From positions 1 through 41,694 of the forward strand of contig CAZWEJ010000006.1 of assembly GCA_964632435.1 (NCBI GenBank): a DNA stretch of 41,694 bases, in the 5' to 3' direction. Of this stretch, positions 6,087 to 13,129 are shown one piece after another. Numbering within the stretch: the first letter of the stretch is position 1; every line of letters starts with the position of its first letter. Made by a program: the position numbers and the translations under genes. The notes under the pieces were generated by a model. It did no database searches. It saw nothing but the letters and a program-made list of their open reading frames with translations, and was not told where the DNA came from. The stretch comes from CAZWEJ01 sp964632435. Its GTDB lineage: Bacteria > Patescibacteriota > Saccharimonadia > UBA4664 > SCTI01.

Positions 6087-7187
6087 AGCTCTAACGGCAG
6101 CAGCTACGTTGTTAAGCTGTGATGGGTCACCGGAAATATCGAAGTAGGAGTAAAACAGTATATTTTTTGCTCCTCCGGATAAAGCAAGTTTGCTCATGCC
6201 GACTATTTCATTTAGTGTTGGCTGACGTGCTACCCCTAAGTTAAAACCCAAAGCTCTTGCCGTATCAGGGTAACGTGACCAACTAAACACTTGAGTGATA
6301 AACCAACCATTATTGTCACCCGCTGCTGGCATGTCGGAGCCTATTTGCTGAATAAAATTGTGATCTTGGAATGGCACTGGGTAATAGTCAAGGGCAAAAC
6401 TATCTGTTGAGCTTTTTAAGGATGATAAGAAACTCCTTCTATCGTTAGCATTTGGGCTTGTTTTCCCGACCAGCACAGACATAACTGGCTTGCTAGTTAC
6501 GCTTTTTATTATGTTGTATCTTCTTTGCAGGATAGGTTTCCAATGTCCTAACTGTGAAAAGTCCATAGGCGCCTCATCTGTTATTGCAAACCCCCATACG
6601 CCAGGGTGGCTACTGTACCTAGCTGCAATATTTTGGGCAATTTGTTCATTTGTTGATCCAAATTCTGGATGACGGGTTGCTGTTGAAGATCCACCGGGGA
6701 GTTCATCATAGAGGTCCTTGAGGCTGATTATTACCTTAATCCCTCGAGCGTTCGCTTGATCCAAATACCATGATATCTGATCGGGCGTTCCATCAATTAT
6801 TGAGTAGTTATAGACCGTATCAAAACCAGCAGATTTTACCCAATTTAGTACACCCAATGCTGCCGGGTCATCTGGCGAATTTGAAATGTATATGCCGATA
6901 TTTTTTGCCGGATTGGTTTGCATGTTAGCGAAATTTTCTAATTGACTTCCAGTAGCCGTTTCCTTTTTTGCAACCGGTTGCGGTTTAGGTTTATCGGATT
7001 GAGTCTTTATATCGGACACCGTCTGCGAGGTAGAATTTTTTAAGCTCTCTCGGGCTTTAGTATTTATAATTGCAAAATCATAATAGCCTAGCACTTCCAA
7101 TACAATGAAATACGTAAAAGATACTACCCCCAAAATAAGAATAGTGATTGCCGCCCAACGCGAAGCTCGTCCCCCCGTTGCAATCAT
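6078..7187 (-). CDS. membrane-anchored TIM-barrel, glycoside-hydrolase-like protein
   Basis: A protein of about 369 residues with one N-terminal helix (about 12-35), a polar low-complexity linker (about 45-95) and a (beta/alpha)8-like domain from NIGIYIS onward. The strand ending in WGFAITDEAP has a Glu where retaining hydrolases of clan GH-A place the acid/base, and ALDYYPVP comes later. No family could be named. I chose the ATG at 7187 instead of the in-frame TTG at 7196, because the TTG lies inside a strong promoter (TTGACT, 17 bases, TATGTT) and the ATG follows that -10 by eight bases. The gene converges on the deacetylase gene. It could hydrolyse or trim the local polysaccharide, as the C-terminal domain of PgaB does, but this is inferred from position. 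Confidence 0.7.
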   Translation of the reverse strand: MIATGGRASRWAAITILILGVVSFTYFIVLEVLGYYDFAIINTKARESLKNSTSQTVSDIKTQSDKPKPQPVAKKETATGSQLENFANMQTNPAKNIGIYISNSPDDPAALGVLNWVKSAGFDTVYNYSIIDGTPDQISWYLDQANARGIKVIISLKDLYDELPGGSSTATRHPEFGSTNEQIAQNIAARYSSHPGVWGFAITDEAPMDFSQLGHWKPILQRRYNIIKSVTSKPVMSVLVGKTSPNANDRRSFLSSLKSSTDSFALDYYPVPFQDHNFIQQIGSDMPAAGDNNGWFITQVFSWSRYPDTARALGFNLGVARQPTLNEIVGMSKLALSGGAKNILFYSYFDISGDPSQLNNVAAAVRALR

Positions 7188-7195
7188 ATTGTTCA

Positions 7196-7224
7196 AACAT
7201 AACCATATTGGAGGTTCAAGTCAA
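7196..7224 (-). promoter_or_regulatory. promoter of the TIM-barrel protein gene
   Basis: TTGACT (7224-7219), a 17-base spacer and TATGTT (7201-7196) on the minus strand. The start site would be within about two bases of the ATG at 7187, again near-leaderless. Confidence 0.7.
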
Positions 7225-7243
7225 TGGAATTAGCCTGAAAGAT

Positions 7244-7402
7244 CTAAGAAAACTTGTGGTGATGCATCCTTCCTGCACGCATTTCACGGAGCGCACGATG
7301 CACTTCCTGTCGAACTGCCTGCTCAAAAAATACCACATCGTCTATACGATGCTCGCCAATGTGGTGGCGCAGCCCCCTGTTCTTCTTTTTAATTTGTCCC
7401 AT
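7244..7402 (-). CDS. 52-residue basic, His-rich protein, function unknown
   Basis: A short reading frame from ATG (7402) to TAG (7244) on the minus strand. A strong Shine-Dalgarno (GGAGGG, 7416-7411) lies eight bases before the ATG. The protein begins MGQIKKKNRG, has a central acidic/hydrophobic part (RIDDVVFFEQAVRQEV, helical-looking) and ends in MHHHKFS; His and Arg/Lys are abundant. It sits alone between the phospholipase D gene and the TIM-barrel gene and would otherwise be counted as intergenic. I know no family for it. The Shine-Dalgarno and the sensible helix support it as real; nucleic-acid or metal binding would fit its composition, but this is only a guess. Confidence 0.6.
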   Translation of the reverse strand: MGQIKKKNRGLRHHIGEHRIDDVVFFEQAVRQEVHRALREMRAGRMHHHKFS

Positions 7403-7495
7403 TTTGTAGGCCCTCCTATGGACAACTATCTAACCTTTTGCGGAATAAGGCTACGTTAAAATACCCAAATTTGAAGCCCCATTAATTAACTATTA

Positions 7496-8629
7496 TCAGT
7501 ACAAAACCCTAGCGAGGCTTACTCCGAATCTGTACAGCCTTCTAATTACACCTACACTTCTTACGTCATCTAATGTTACCCGCTTGCTTGATATCAGGTT
7601 TCTCTCAAATTCTTCTAATATTTTGGAGCTGAACTGCTGATCGTTCACAAGCAAATTGAACTCGGCATCGGTATAAAACGATCTAAAATTCAAGTTAGCA
7701 GAGCCAATAGATGTGTACTGCTTATCTATTGTCATTAATTTAGAGTGAATTTTTGTTGGCTGGTATTCGTAAATCCTGACGCCAGCGACGAGAAGCTGCT
7801 TATACCACCTCCTACCTGCCTCGGCGGCATAATGATGAGTGTTGTATTCCCCGTTGACCATTAGATTTACTTGCACGCCTCTTTTTGCCGCTCGCTGAAG
7901 CGCTAATCTAAATTTTCGAGGCGGCCCAAAATATGCTGTGGTGGCGTAGATTGAGTCTTTGGCTGCATCAACCATATCGATGTAAAGTTTGCCAGCGCGG
8001 GTCGTATTCAGATTAGGTGGGCTCTCTATCGCTGCAATTTGAACTCCTGAAGTCTGATCCCTGCCTTCTGGATTAAAAGAAAGCTCATACTCTTTAGGGC
8101 AAAAAGCATTCCAGCTAGAAATAAAGCTTTTCTGCATATCATCGACAATTCTGCCTTCAATTTTGAAGTGGGTGTCCACCCAGGGCTTTGGGTACTTTGC
8201 GGAAGCTTGTATCCACGAATCGTCTATCCCAAGACCACCTGTGAAAGCAAATTTGTTATCAATTATAAGCAGCTTCTTGTGCAACCTAAAGTCGTATGTT
8301 GGGGCATATGCAAAACTCAATGGCCGGTAGCTAACCCATATAGCACCAGCTTTGGATAATCTTTCTATCGAACTTTCGCTGGTGCTGCTTGAGCCGTGGT
8401 GATCGGCAAGAATATATGTGACGACTCCCCTCTTGGCGGCAGCAATTAGGGATTTCTCAAAATCGGTAAATAGTGATCCTGGTCTGAAGCAGTAGCCTGC
8501 AAAGTAGATAGTCTCTTTTGCAGAAGAAATTGCCTTTATGAGCTGGTCATAACCCGACCCTGGGGCATCTATTATTGCGATCTTATTGCCGTTATCGAAA
8601 TTGTATTTTTTGTATAGCGTTGAGTTCAC
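7496..8629 (-). CDS. phospholipase D family protein, cardiolipin-synthase-like
   Basis: A 377-residue protein with two HKD motifs: H117-K119-D124 (HKKLLIID, followed by FTGG) and H295-K297-D302 (HSKLMTID, followed by GSANLNFRS). Two HKD motifs, and the GSAN-type sequence after the second, place it with bacterial cardiolipin synthases of the ClsB/ClsC type, which transfer phosphatidyl groups between lipids. It lacks the N-terminal membrane helices of ClsA, so it would be a soluble or peripheral membrane enzyme. The start is GTG, chosen because a TTGACA / CATTAT promoter lies directly upstream. It is a stand-alone gene. Lipid remodelling is the likely role, but other PLD activities such as nuclease cannot be excluded. 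Confidence 0.85.
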   Translation of the reverse strand: MNSTLYKKYNFDNGNKIAIIDAPGSGYDQLIKAISSAKETIYFAGYCFRPGSLFTDFEKSLIAAAKRGVVTYILADHHGSSSTSESSIERLSKAGAIWVSYRPLSFAYAPTYDFRLHKKLLIIDNKFAFTGGLGIDDSWIQASAKYPKPWVDTHFKIEGRIVDDMQKSFISSWNAFCPKEYELSFNPEGRDQTSGVQIAAIESPPNLNTTRAGKLYIDMVDAAKDSIYATTAYFGPPRKFRLALQRAAKRGVQVNLMVNGEYNTHHYAAEAGRRWYKQLLVAGVRIYEYQPTKIHSKLMTIDKQYTSIGSANLNFRSFYTDAEFNLLVNDQQFSSKILEEFERNLISSKRVTLDDVRSVGVIRRLYRFGVSLARVLY

Positions 8630-8638
8630 GATTAATTA

Positions 8639-8668
8639 ATAATGTCAGGCTAATTTAATAAGTGTCAA
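8639..8668 (-). promoter_or_regulatory. promoter of the phospholipase D gene
   Basis: A perfect TTGACA (8668-8663), an 18-base spacer and CATTAT (8644-8639) on the minus strand. The -10 ends nine bases before the GTG start, so the leader is only a few bases. Confidence 0.6.
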
Positions 8669-8803
8669 TTTTGACTGAATTTTTTATAAGTTTTCCACAG
8701 GGTTGATCAAAAAAACGTAACCTTATTACCAGGTTAGACGGCTGATAATTATGTCAAAAAATTGTAAAAATGCCCTATTGACCGTCATTTTGGCCTTTGG
8801 TAG

Positions 8804-8868
8804 CCTACCCCCTTGTGTCACTGTGGGGTGGGTAATACTGGTCAAATATTGCCGGCGCAGTGGGTCAC
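8804..8868 (+). promoter_or_regulatory. structured leader before the Rpf-like gene
   Basis: The 260-base gap before the Rpf-like gene holds two alternative foldings. One pairs CCTACCCC (8804-8811) with GGGGTGGG (8825-8832). The other pairs GTG/CACTG (8815-8823) with CAGTG/CAC (8858-8868) around an inner stem GGTAATA (8831-8837) with TATTGCC (8847-8853). The two are mutually exclusive, as in riboswitches. I do not recognise a known class. A TTGACC (8778-8783) may be the -35 box of a weak promoter. Confidence 0.4.
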
Positions 8869-8890
8869 TTTATTTAAGCAAAGGAGCAAC

Positions 8891-9487
8891 ATGCGTAAAA
8901 TAGCAATGATGCTGCTGGTAACAGCGGCAGGAGTTGGTTTTGCTTCTGGGTCTGCACATGCAGCCGAGGCAAAGCCAGAACGGAAAGAGCAACCTAAGAA
9001 ACATGTCGTCGCTTCGGGAGACTCTCTCTCGACAATAGCGACCGCAAATCAATTGGAAAGTTGGCGACCTATTTGGAACGCTAACCCAGAGGTATCAAAC
9101 CCCGACATCATAAATGTCGGTCAGGAGCTGGTCATACCAAACGGAGAGACCACGGAGCGTCCTTTACCAGCCGGATATGGCGAACCAGTAGCGACGGTAG
9201 CGCAGCCTGTAAAGCAGACTGGCAAGACCTACCAGCCAGCGGCTCGTAGAGTTGCGCCTACGGGCGGTGACGTATTTGCCCGAATTCGTGCAAAAGAATC
9301 CGGGGGCAATTACGCAACAAATACTGGTAACGGCTACTACGGTGCATACCAGTTCAGCCTCGGCACCTGGAGAAGTGTCGGTGGTAGCGGGCTTCCTTCA
9401 GATGCTTCGCCAGCCGAGCAGGATATGAGGGCTCAGATGTTATACAGCCAACGCGGTTGTAGCCCTTGGCCAAACACCTGTTACTAA
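8891..9487 (+). CDS. secreted LysM and Rpf-like transglycosylase protein
   Basis: A 198-residue exported wall enzyme. Start: the ATG at 8891, which has AAAGGAG five bases upstream and begins a classical signal peptide (MRKIAMMLLV ... AHA). An ATG 78 bases earlier in the same frame would add residues with no Shine-Dalgarno and hide the signal. A LysM domain follows (about 38-83: VVASGDSLSTIA ... INVGQELVIP), then a linker, then a C-terminal domain with AKESGGNYATNTGNGYYGAY, which matches resuscitation-promoting factors, including the catalytic Glu. Two Cys near the end (RGCSPWPNTC) could form a disulphide. Rpf proteins cleave peptidoglycan and stimulate growth of dormant cells. The leader RNA is structured. 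Confidence 0.9.
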   Translation: MRKIAMMLLVTAAGVGFASGSAHAAEAKPERKEQPKKHVVASGDSLSTIATANQLESWRPIWNANPEVSNPDIINVGQELVIPNGETTERPLPAGYGEPVATVAQPVKQTGKTYQPAARRVAPTGGDVFARIRAKESGGNYATNTGNGYYGAYQFSLGTWRSVGGSGLPSDASPAEQDMRAQMLYSQRGCSPWPNTCY

Positions 9488-9493
9488 GATTTT

Positions 9494-9510
9494 GGGGAGC
9501 ACTGCTCCCC
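9494..9510. terminator. hairpin between convergent genes
   Basis: GGGGAGC (9494-9500) pairs with GCTCCCC (9504-9510) around a three-base loop, between the Rpf-like gene and the convergent RlpA-like gene. The T tail is poor on both strands, so this is a likely but not typical terminator. Confidence 0.4.
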
Positions 9511-9525
9511 TAGCTCTTATATTAG

Positions 9526-10122
9526 TTAAGGTTGAAAAACTCGAACTTCTACTGGCACAGTTCCAGAGCCCAGCCATTCTATTTGCCTAAAGCTGCCCCT
9601 TGAGAGGTCAATAACTCTATTGGTATGAGGTTGAGGTCCATAATCGTTGACCAGACAAACAACTTTCTTGTCGTTACGTAGACTAGTTACTTCGAGGTAA
9701 GTACCCCTTGGGAACCGAGTAGAAGCACATGTGAGCGCATCAGGGCTTCTAAGGCCTAAAGCATACCAGGATGCAACGCCAACTTGGTCGGGGTTTCTCT
9801 CCTTTAGGGCTAAAGCAGCCCTCCTCTCCTCAGCAGCTCTTTGATAAGCGGTAATATTTATATCTTGGCCTGGTGGAGCGATCAGGTCGGCGGCGTTCGC
9901 CACAACCATGCTTCCCAATGCAAGCAAAAAGAACATCGCCAGCCCAATAGCTCGGTAATGCCAGAATGCGGTATTCTTAAGCTTTTTGCGATGATGACGT
10001 TTTTTGCCTGCTGCCGATCTTTTCAAGAAAGCAATCTTTGCCTTCTTCGTTCTAGGCTTAGTAGCTTCCGTCTTTTTTACCGACTTTGCTTTTGTTGCTT
10101 TTTCTTTCTTCTTCGTTGCCAT
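9526..10122 (-). CDS. RlpA-like double-psi beta-barrel protein, membrane anchored
   Basis: A 198-residue protein. Residues 1-50 are a Lys/Arg-rich cytoplasmic tail, residues about 58-80 a transmembrane helix, and 115-198 an RlpA-type double-psi beta-barrel (VGVASWYALG, then CASTRFPRGTYLEV, VVCLVNDYGPQ and NRVIDLS). RlpA proteins cut peptidoglycan lacking stem peptides at the septum. The conserved His that usually opens the barrel (for example in GEKTAHG) is not obvious, and two Cys in the domain may form a disulphide, so activity is uncertain. The start codon overlaps the stop of the DUF3048 gene (TAATG), which implies translational coupling. The very basic tail may bind nucleic acid or membrane lipid. 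Confidence 0.85.
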   Translation of the reverse strand: MATKKKEKATKAKSVKKTEATKPRTKKAKIAFLKRSAAGKKRHHRKKLKNTAFWHYRAIGLAMFFLLALGSMVVANAADLIAPPGQDINITAYQRAAEERRAALALKERNPDQVGVASWYALGLRSPDALTCASTRFPRGTYLEVTSLRNDKKVVCLVNDYGPQPHTNRVIDLSRGSFRQIEWLGSGTVPVEVRVFQP

Positions 10123-11315
10123 TAATAACTCACTGTCTTAGTCGTTGGAACAATCGAATACCAAGTATTGCCCTTGTTAAGAGGGATTTCTTTCCCTGCT
10201 GCGTCTGTAAGCTTAGTCCTTTCGGTGTGCGAGGCTTTTGACCAAGTGCCGGCCACTACTGTACCGTCTCGAAATACCAGAGCATTCCCACTGCCTGGTG
10301 TGCCCATGATAACCATTTGCTCACCAGCTCTTGAGCGACCATAGCTTGTAGGCATGTATTGAACCACCACATTTTTCACCTTTATCTGTTGTCCAGTATT
10401 CCGGTCGATATGGGGTTGCCCGGCTAAGAATCTAGCGTAGCAGTTGCAGGCAGCATCATATTTGTATTGAACCGCAAAGTTGGAGTACGAATAATCAATA
10501 TTAATTACAGGATGAGGGGCAGGGCTAACAGCTTCCTCCTTTTTTGTTCTCGGAGATGGCTTAAATTCGGCAGGCTTATCAAACCCATTCTTCTTTAATA
10601 GAGCTTCCATTTGTTCGGCTGAGGTATAGGCGTTATGAGGGGCTACTCTATCTCGAGTTCTGGTAAAACTGGCGCCATTGTAGAACTGGTTGATATCTTT
10701 TACTCCCAAGCTTGAAATCATATCTAGGGCGTCAGCATTTCCGCCAACGTGCGCAATTGGTGTGTTGTACTCCATAACCCAGCTTACGAAGTACGGCCTT
10801 ACGGACCTGACAGGTCCCATTGATGCGGGCTTATCTTCTAAAAACAGGGCCAAAAACCTTGTAATACCACCTTCTGCAAGAGCTTCGTAAACCACCCCTG
10901 CCGAACTTAGCCCCGATTGAGGTCGAGCATCTGGATGATTTTCAATGATCACGCCGAGAACTGGCTTGTCGGCCTTCTCAGGCTCCATTTCGACACCTGT
11001 CAGGGGCGATGCCTTTGTTGTAGGGGCTGGTGGCTTCTTTTGGACGTTAACGTCCTTAGAAACGCTCTCGACTGGTTTCGTGAACTCAAAATAAGACCAA
11101 ATAGCAACTGGGATTAAGATTAATATCCCCAAGACAACTAGTATTCGAGTGTGATGAGTGCGAATGAAATCTTTAAATCTATTGGGTTGGCTAACTGTCT
11201 CTGAGGCAGTCTCGTTTTGACCTACAGAATTTTCGACTGTAGGGGTGATTTTTTCGGAGCTGTCGGATATAGAGATATCGACGTCTTTTTGTGTTTCTTC
11301 TGATGGCTTAGCCAT
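10122..11315 (-). CDS. DUF3048 (YerB-like) membrane-anchored protein
   Basis: A 397-residue protein with an acidic N-terminus, one transmembrane helix at about 57-76 and an extracellular region. From about residue 104 (PLTGVEME) it matches the DUF3048/YerB pattern: ENHPDARPQSGL, VVYEALAEGGITRFLA, GPVRSVRPYF, AHVGGNADAL and DRVAPHN. The second half (about 265-390: YSNFAVQYKYD ... GTWSKASHTERT) is the partner DUF3048_C. In Bacillus the family is a lipoprotein of unknown function; here a helix replaces the lipobox. It is the first gene of a two-gene operon with the RlpA-like gene, which suggests a role in the cell wall. A perfect TATAAT ends six bases before the ATG. Confidence 0.88.
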   Translation of the reverse strand: MAKPSEETQKDVDISISDSSEKITPTVENSVGQNETASETVSQPNRFKDFIRTHHTRILVVLGILILIPVAIWSYFEFTKPVESVSKDVNVQKKPPAPTTKASPLTGVEMEPEKADKPVLGVIIENHPDARPQSGLSSAGVVYEALAEGGITRFLALFLEDKPASMGPVRSVRPYFVSWVMEYNTPIAHVGGNADALDMISSLGVKDINQFYNGASFTRTRDRVAPHNAYTSAEQMEALLKKNGFDKPAEFKPSPRTKKEEAVSPAPHPVINIDYSYSNFAVQYKYDAACNCYARFLAGQPHIDRNTGQQIKVKNVVVQYMPTSYGRSRAGEQMVIMGTPGSGNALVFRDGTVVAGTWSKASHTERTKLTDAAGKEIPLNKGNTWYSIVPTTKTVSY

Positions 11316-11321
11316 GCCTTG

Positions 11322-11349
11322 ATTATATCACAAAAAGGTTATGCTCTAA
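11322..11349 (-). promoter_or_regulatory. promoter of the DUF3048-rlpA operon
   Basis: TTAGAG (11349-11344), a 16-base spacer and a perfect TATAAT (11327-11322) on the minus strand. The -10 ends six bases before the ATG at 11315, which predicts a leaderless mRNA. Confidence 0.7.
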
Positions 11350-11350
11350 T

Positions 11351-12757
11351 TTACCCCACTGCGTTTTTAAGCCGCTTGATTACAGTTTCTTTACCGAGCG
11401 TGCTTAGGGTTTCAAACAGCCCTGGGGCAGCAGTCTTGCCCGTAACTGCTACGCGAATAGCGCTAAAGACTTTTCCGGTCTTTAAATCTTTATCCGCCAC
11501 GAGTGCTCTTAGACGTTTTTCAAGATCTTCTTCACTGAAATCCGAATCAGACAATACCTTTAAAGCGTCATTCAATATTTCAGCGCTATTCTCAATCTGT
11601 TTGTTGAGCAGGTCTTTATCTACATTTGGGTCTTCAAAAAAGAAGTCAGTCAGCTCAGGAAGTTCAGCTAGATATTTGAGTCTATCTTGGACTAATGAAA
11701 GAACCTTTTTCTTATATTCATCTTCGAATTGGTTTGAAGACTGTGGCCAGAATGCATCGACTCTTTGGTACAGTTCGTCGAGATTAAGTTCACGTATATA
11801 CATGCCATTCATCCAGTCTAGTCGGTCAGCATCAAAAATAGCTGGGCTAGACTGAATTCGAGCAACATCAAATACCTTAGCTAGCTCTTGAGGAGAATAA
11901 ATTTCTTTAGTCGTACCATCGTTGAATCCTAGGGCCGCCAGGTAGTTGAAGACGGCTTCCGGAAGATATCCGCTATCTCGATACTCAAGAGCCGACTTTG
12001 CGCCGTGGCGCTTGCTAAGCTTGGCTTTATCCGGTCCTAAAACCGGTGGAAGATGAACAAACTCGGGTTGTTTCCACCCAAAAGCTTGATAAACCAGAAT
12101 GTTTTTTGGTGTGGTTGATAAAAATTCTGAACCTCTCATCACATGAGAAATTTCCATTAAATGATCGTCTACTACTACAGCGAAGTTGTATGTCGGAAAG
12201 CCATCGGACTTAATCGCTACAAAATCATCTAGCTCACTTCGTTTCCAAGATTGTGTCCCCCACACTGCATCCTCCCAAGTGACATCGGGCCCCTCTTTAA
12301 TTTCAAAGCGGATTACAAACTTTTGGTTGGGCGATGAAGGCTCAAGTTGCGCCATGCTTTTATTGAAACGGAATGGCTTTTTGTTTTCGGCGGCTTCTTT
12401 GCGAAGCTCATCGAGCCGCTCACTCGACGTAAAGTCTTTGTAGGCCAATCCTTTTTCCACCAATTCATCGGCATGCTTCTTGTACAAATCAAGACGTTCA
12501 GATTGAATATAGGGGCCGTGCTCCCCTCCAGCTCCAACCCCCTCGTCCCAGGTGGCGCCAAGCCACTTTAGGCTTTCCTGGATTTGCTCAACTGCTTCTG
12601 GTACTAATCTTTCACGGTCTGTGTCTTCGATCCTCAATATAAAAGAGCCATTATTGTGTTTGGCTAAAAGATAATTGAATAGAGCTGACCTTAAACCGCC
12701 AAGATGCAAATGACCTGTGGGGCTAGGCGCGAAGCGGACTCTAACTTTGTTTGACAT
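11351..12757 (-). CDS. gltX: glutamyl-tRNA synthetase
   Basis: A 468-residue class I aminoacyl-tRNA synthetase of normal bacterial GluRS length. It shows the HIGH-type motif in PSPTGHLHLGG (near residue 12), RIEDTD shortly after, the KMSKS-type motif as KLSKRHG in the middle, and the alpha-helical anticodon-binding domain at the C-terminus. It charges tRNA-Glu; whether it also charges tRNA-Gln for the amidotransferase route cannot be decided here. It follows two small genes on the same strand with a 36-base gap that contains a promoter of its own, so it may be transcribed both from that promoter and by read-through. Only the 30 bases of the DUF3048 promoter separate its stop from the next gene. 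Confidence 0.97.
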   Translation of the reverse strand: MSNKVRVRFAPSPTGHLHLGGLRSALFNYLLAKHNNGSFILRIEDTDRERLVPEAVEQIQESLKWLGATWDEGVGAGGEHGPYIQSERLDLYKKHADELVEKGLAYKDFTSSERLDELRKEAAENKKPFRFNKSMAQLEPSSPNQKFVIRFEIKEGPDVTWEDAVWGTQSWKRSELDDFVAIKSDGFPTYNFAVVVDDHLMEISHVMRGSEFLSTTPKNILVYQAFGWKQPEFVHLPPVLGPDKAKLSKRHGAKSALEYRDSGYLPEAVFNYLAALGFNDGTTKEIYSPQELAKVFDVARIQSSPAIFDADRLDWMNGMYIRELNLDELYQRVDAFWPQSSNQFEDEYKKKVLSLVQDRLKYLAELPELTDFFFEDPNVDKDLLNKQIENSAEILNDALKVLSDSDFSEEDLEKRLRALVADKDLKTGKVFSAIRVAVTGKTAAPGLFETLSTLGKETVIKRLKNAVG

Positions 12758-12763
12758 ACAAAT

Positions 12764-12792
12764 AGCTTACCCGAAGCATAAGCTAGCCTCAA
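12764..12792 (-). promoter_or_regulatory. possible promoter of gltX
   Basis: TTGAGG (12792-12787), a 17-base spacer and TAAGCT (12769-12764). The -10 is weak, but it ends six bases before the ATG at 12757, the same spacing as at several other genes here. Confidence 0.45.
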
Positions 12793-12793
12793 C

Positions 12794-13129
12794 CTATAAG
12801 CTTAACTTGCTCAGGTCTACCTCTTCCCAATCGCTACCTGATTGCCTGAATAATGTAACTTTATGGGCAATTTCGGAATCGTCGTATATATTTTCGACTC
12901 TACTCGCGACGCCAGGTCGATGACTATAGTGGGTTTTCCGGTCAATAATTGCAGGGCCAGTGGTTCGCTCAAGCTTATAATTGTCGCCATCGCGCTCGAA
13001 CTCGATAAATTCTACTGATTCTTCGACCTCTGGACGGTCTTCCAGAGGACGCTTGATGCGCCCATGTTTATTGATCCCAAGCTTAATATCGATGCCGTCG
13101 GTTAGTCTCTCCCAAGCGGCGTCGTTCAT
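12794..13129 (-). CDS. conserved-looking 111-residue protein, function unknown
   Basis: A small soluble, charged protein (MNDAAWERLTDGIDIKLGIN...) without membrane segment or Cys. Residues about 35-105 alternate charged and hydrophobic positions (VEFIEFERDGDNYKLE, KVTLFRQSGSDWEEVDL), as a small beta-sheet domain would. I do not recognise the family. It starts inside the stop codon of the zinc-ribbon gene (ATGA overlap), so the two are translationally coupled, and it is followed by gltX. The coupling suggests that it works with the zinc-ribbon membrane protein. Confidence 0.75.
   Translation of the reverse strand: MNDAAWERLTDGIDIKLGINKHGRIKRPLEDRPEVEESVEFIEFERDGDNYKLERTTGPAIIDRKTHYSHRPGVASRVENIYDDSEIAHKVTLFRQSGSDWEEVDLSKLSL

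Noticed and set aside
7148..7459. Plus-strand 103-residue frame
   Set aside because: It is antisense to the 52-residue gene and to the promoter of the TIM-barrel gene, has no Shine-Dalgarno and a random-looking composition.
8813..8890. Upstream ATG extension of the Rpf-like gene
   Set aside because: The extra 26 residues would bury the signal peptide, have no Shine-Dalgarno and overlap the structured leader. The ATG at 8891 has AAAGGAG at the right distance.
8778..8890. c-di-AMP (ydaO) riboswitch
   Set aside because: The position is attractive, but the conserved ydaO blocks I know (GGGGAACC-like and GGGGUGAAUC-like) are not present. Kept only as an unassigned structured leader.
11319..11855. 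Plus-strand 178-residue frame inside gltX
   Set aside because: A Ser/Leu-rich shadow of gltX on the opposite strand; gltX is intact and fully explains the region.
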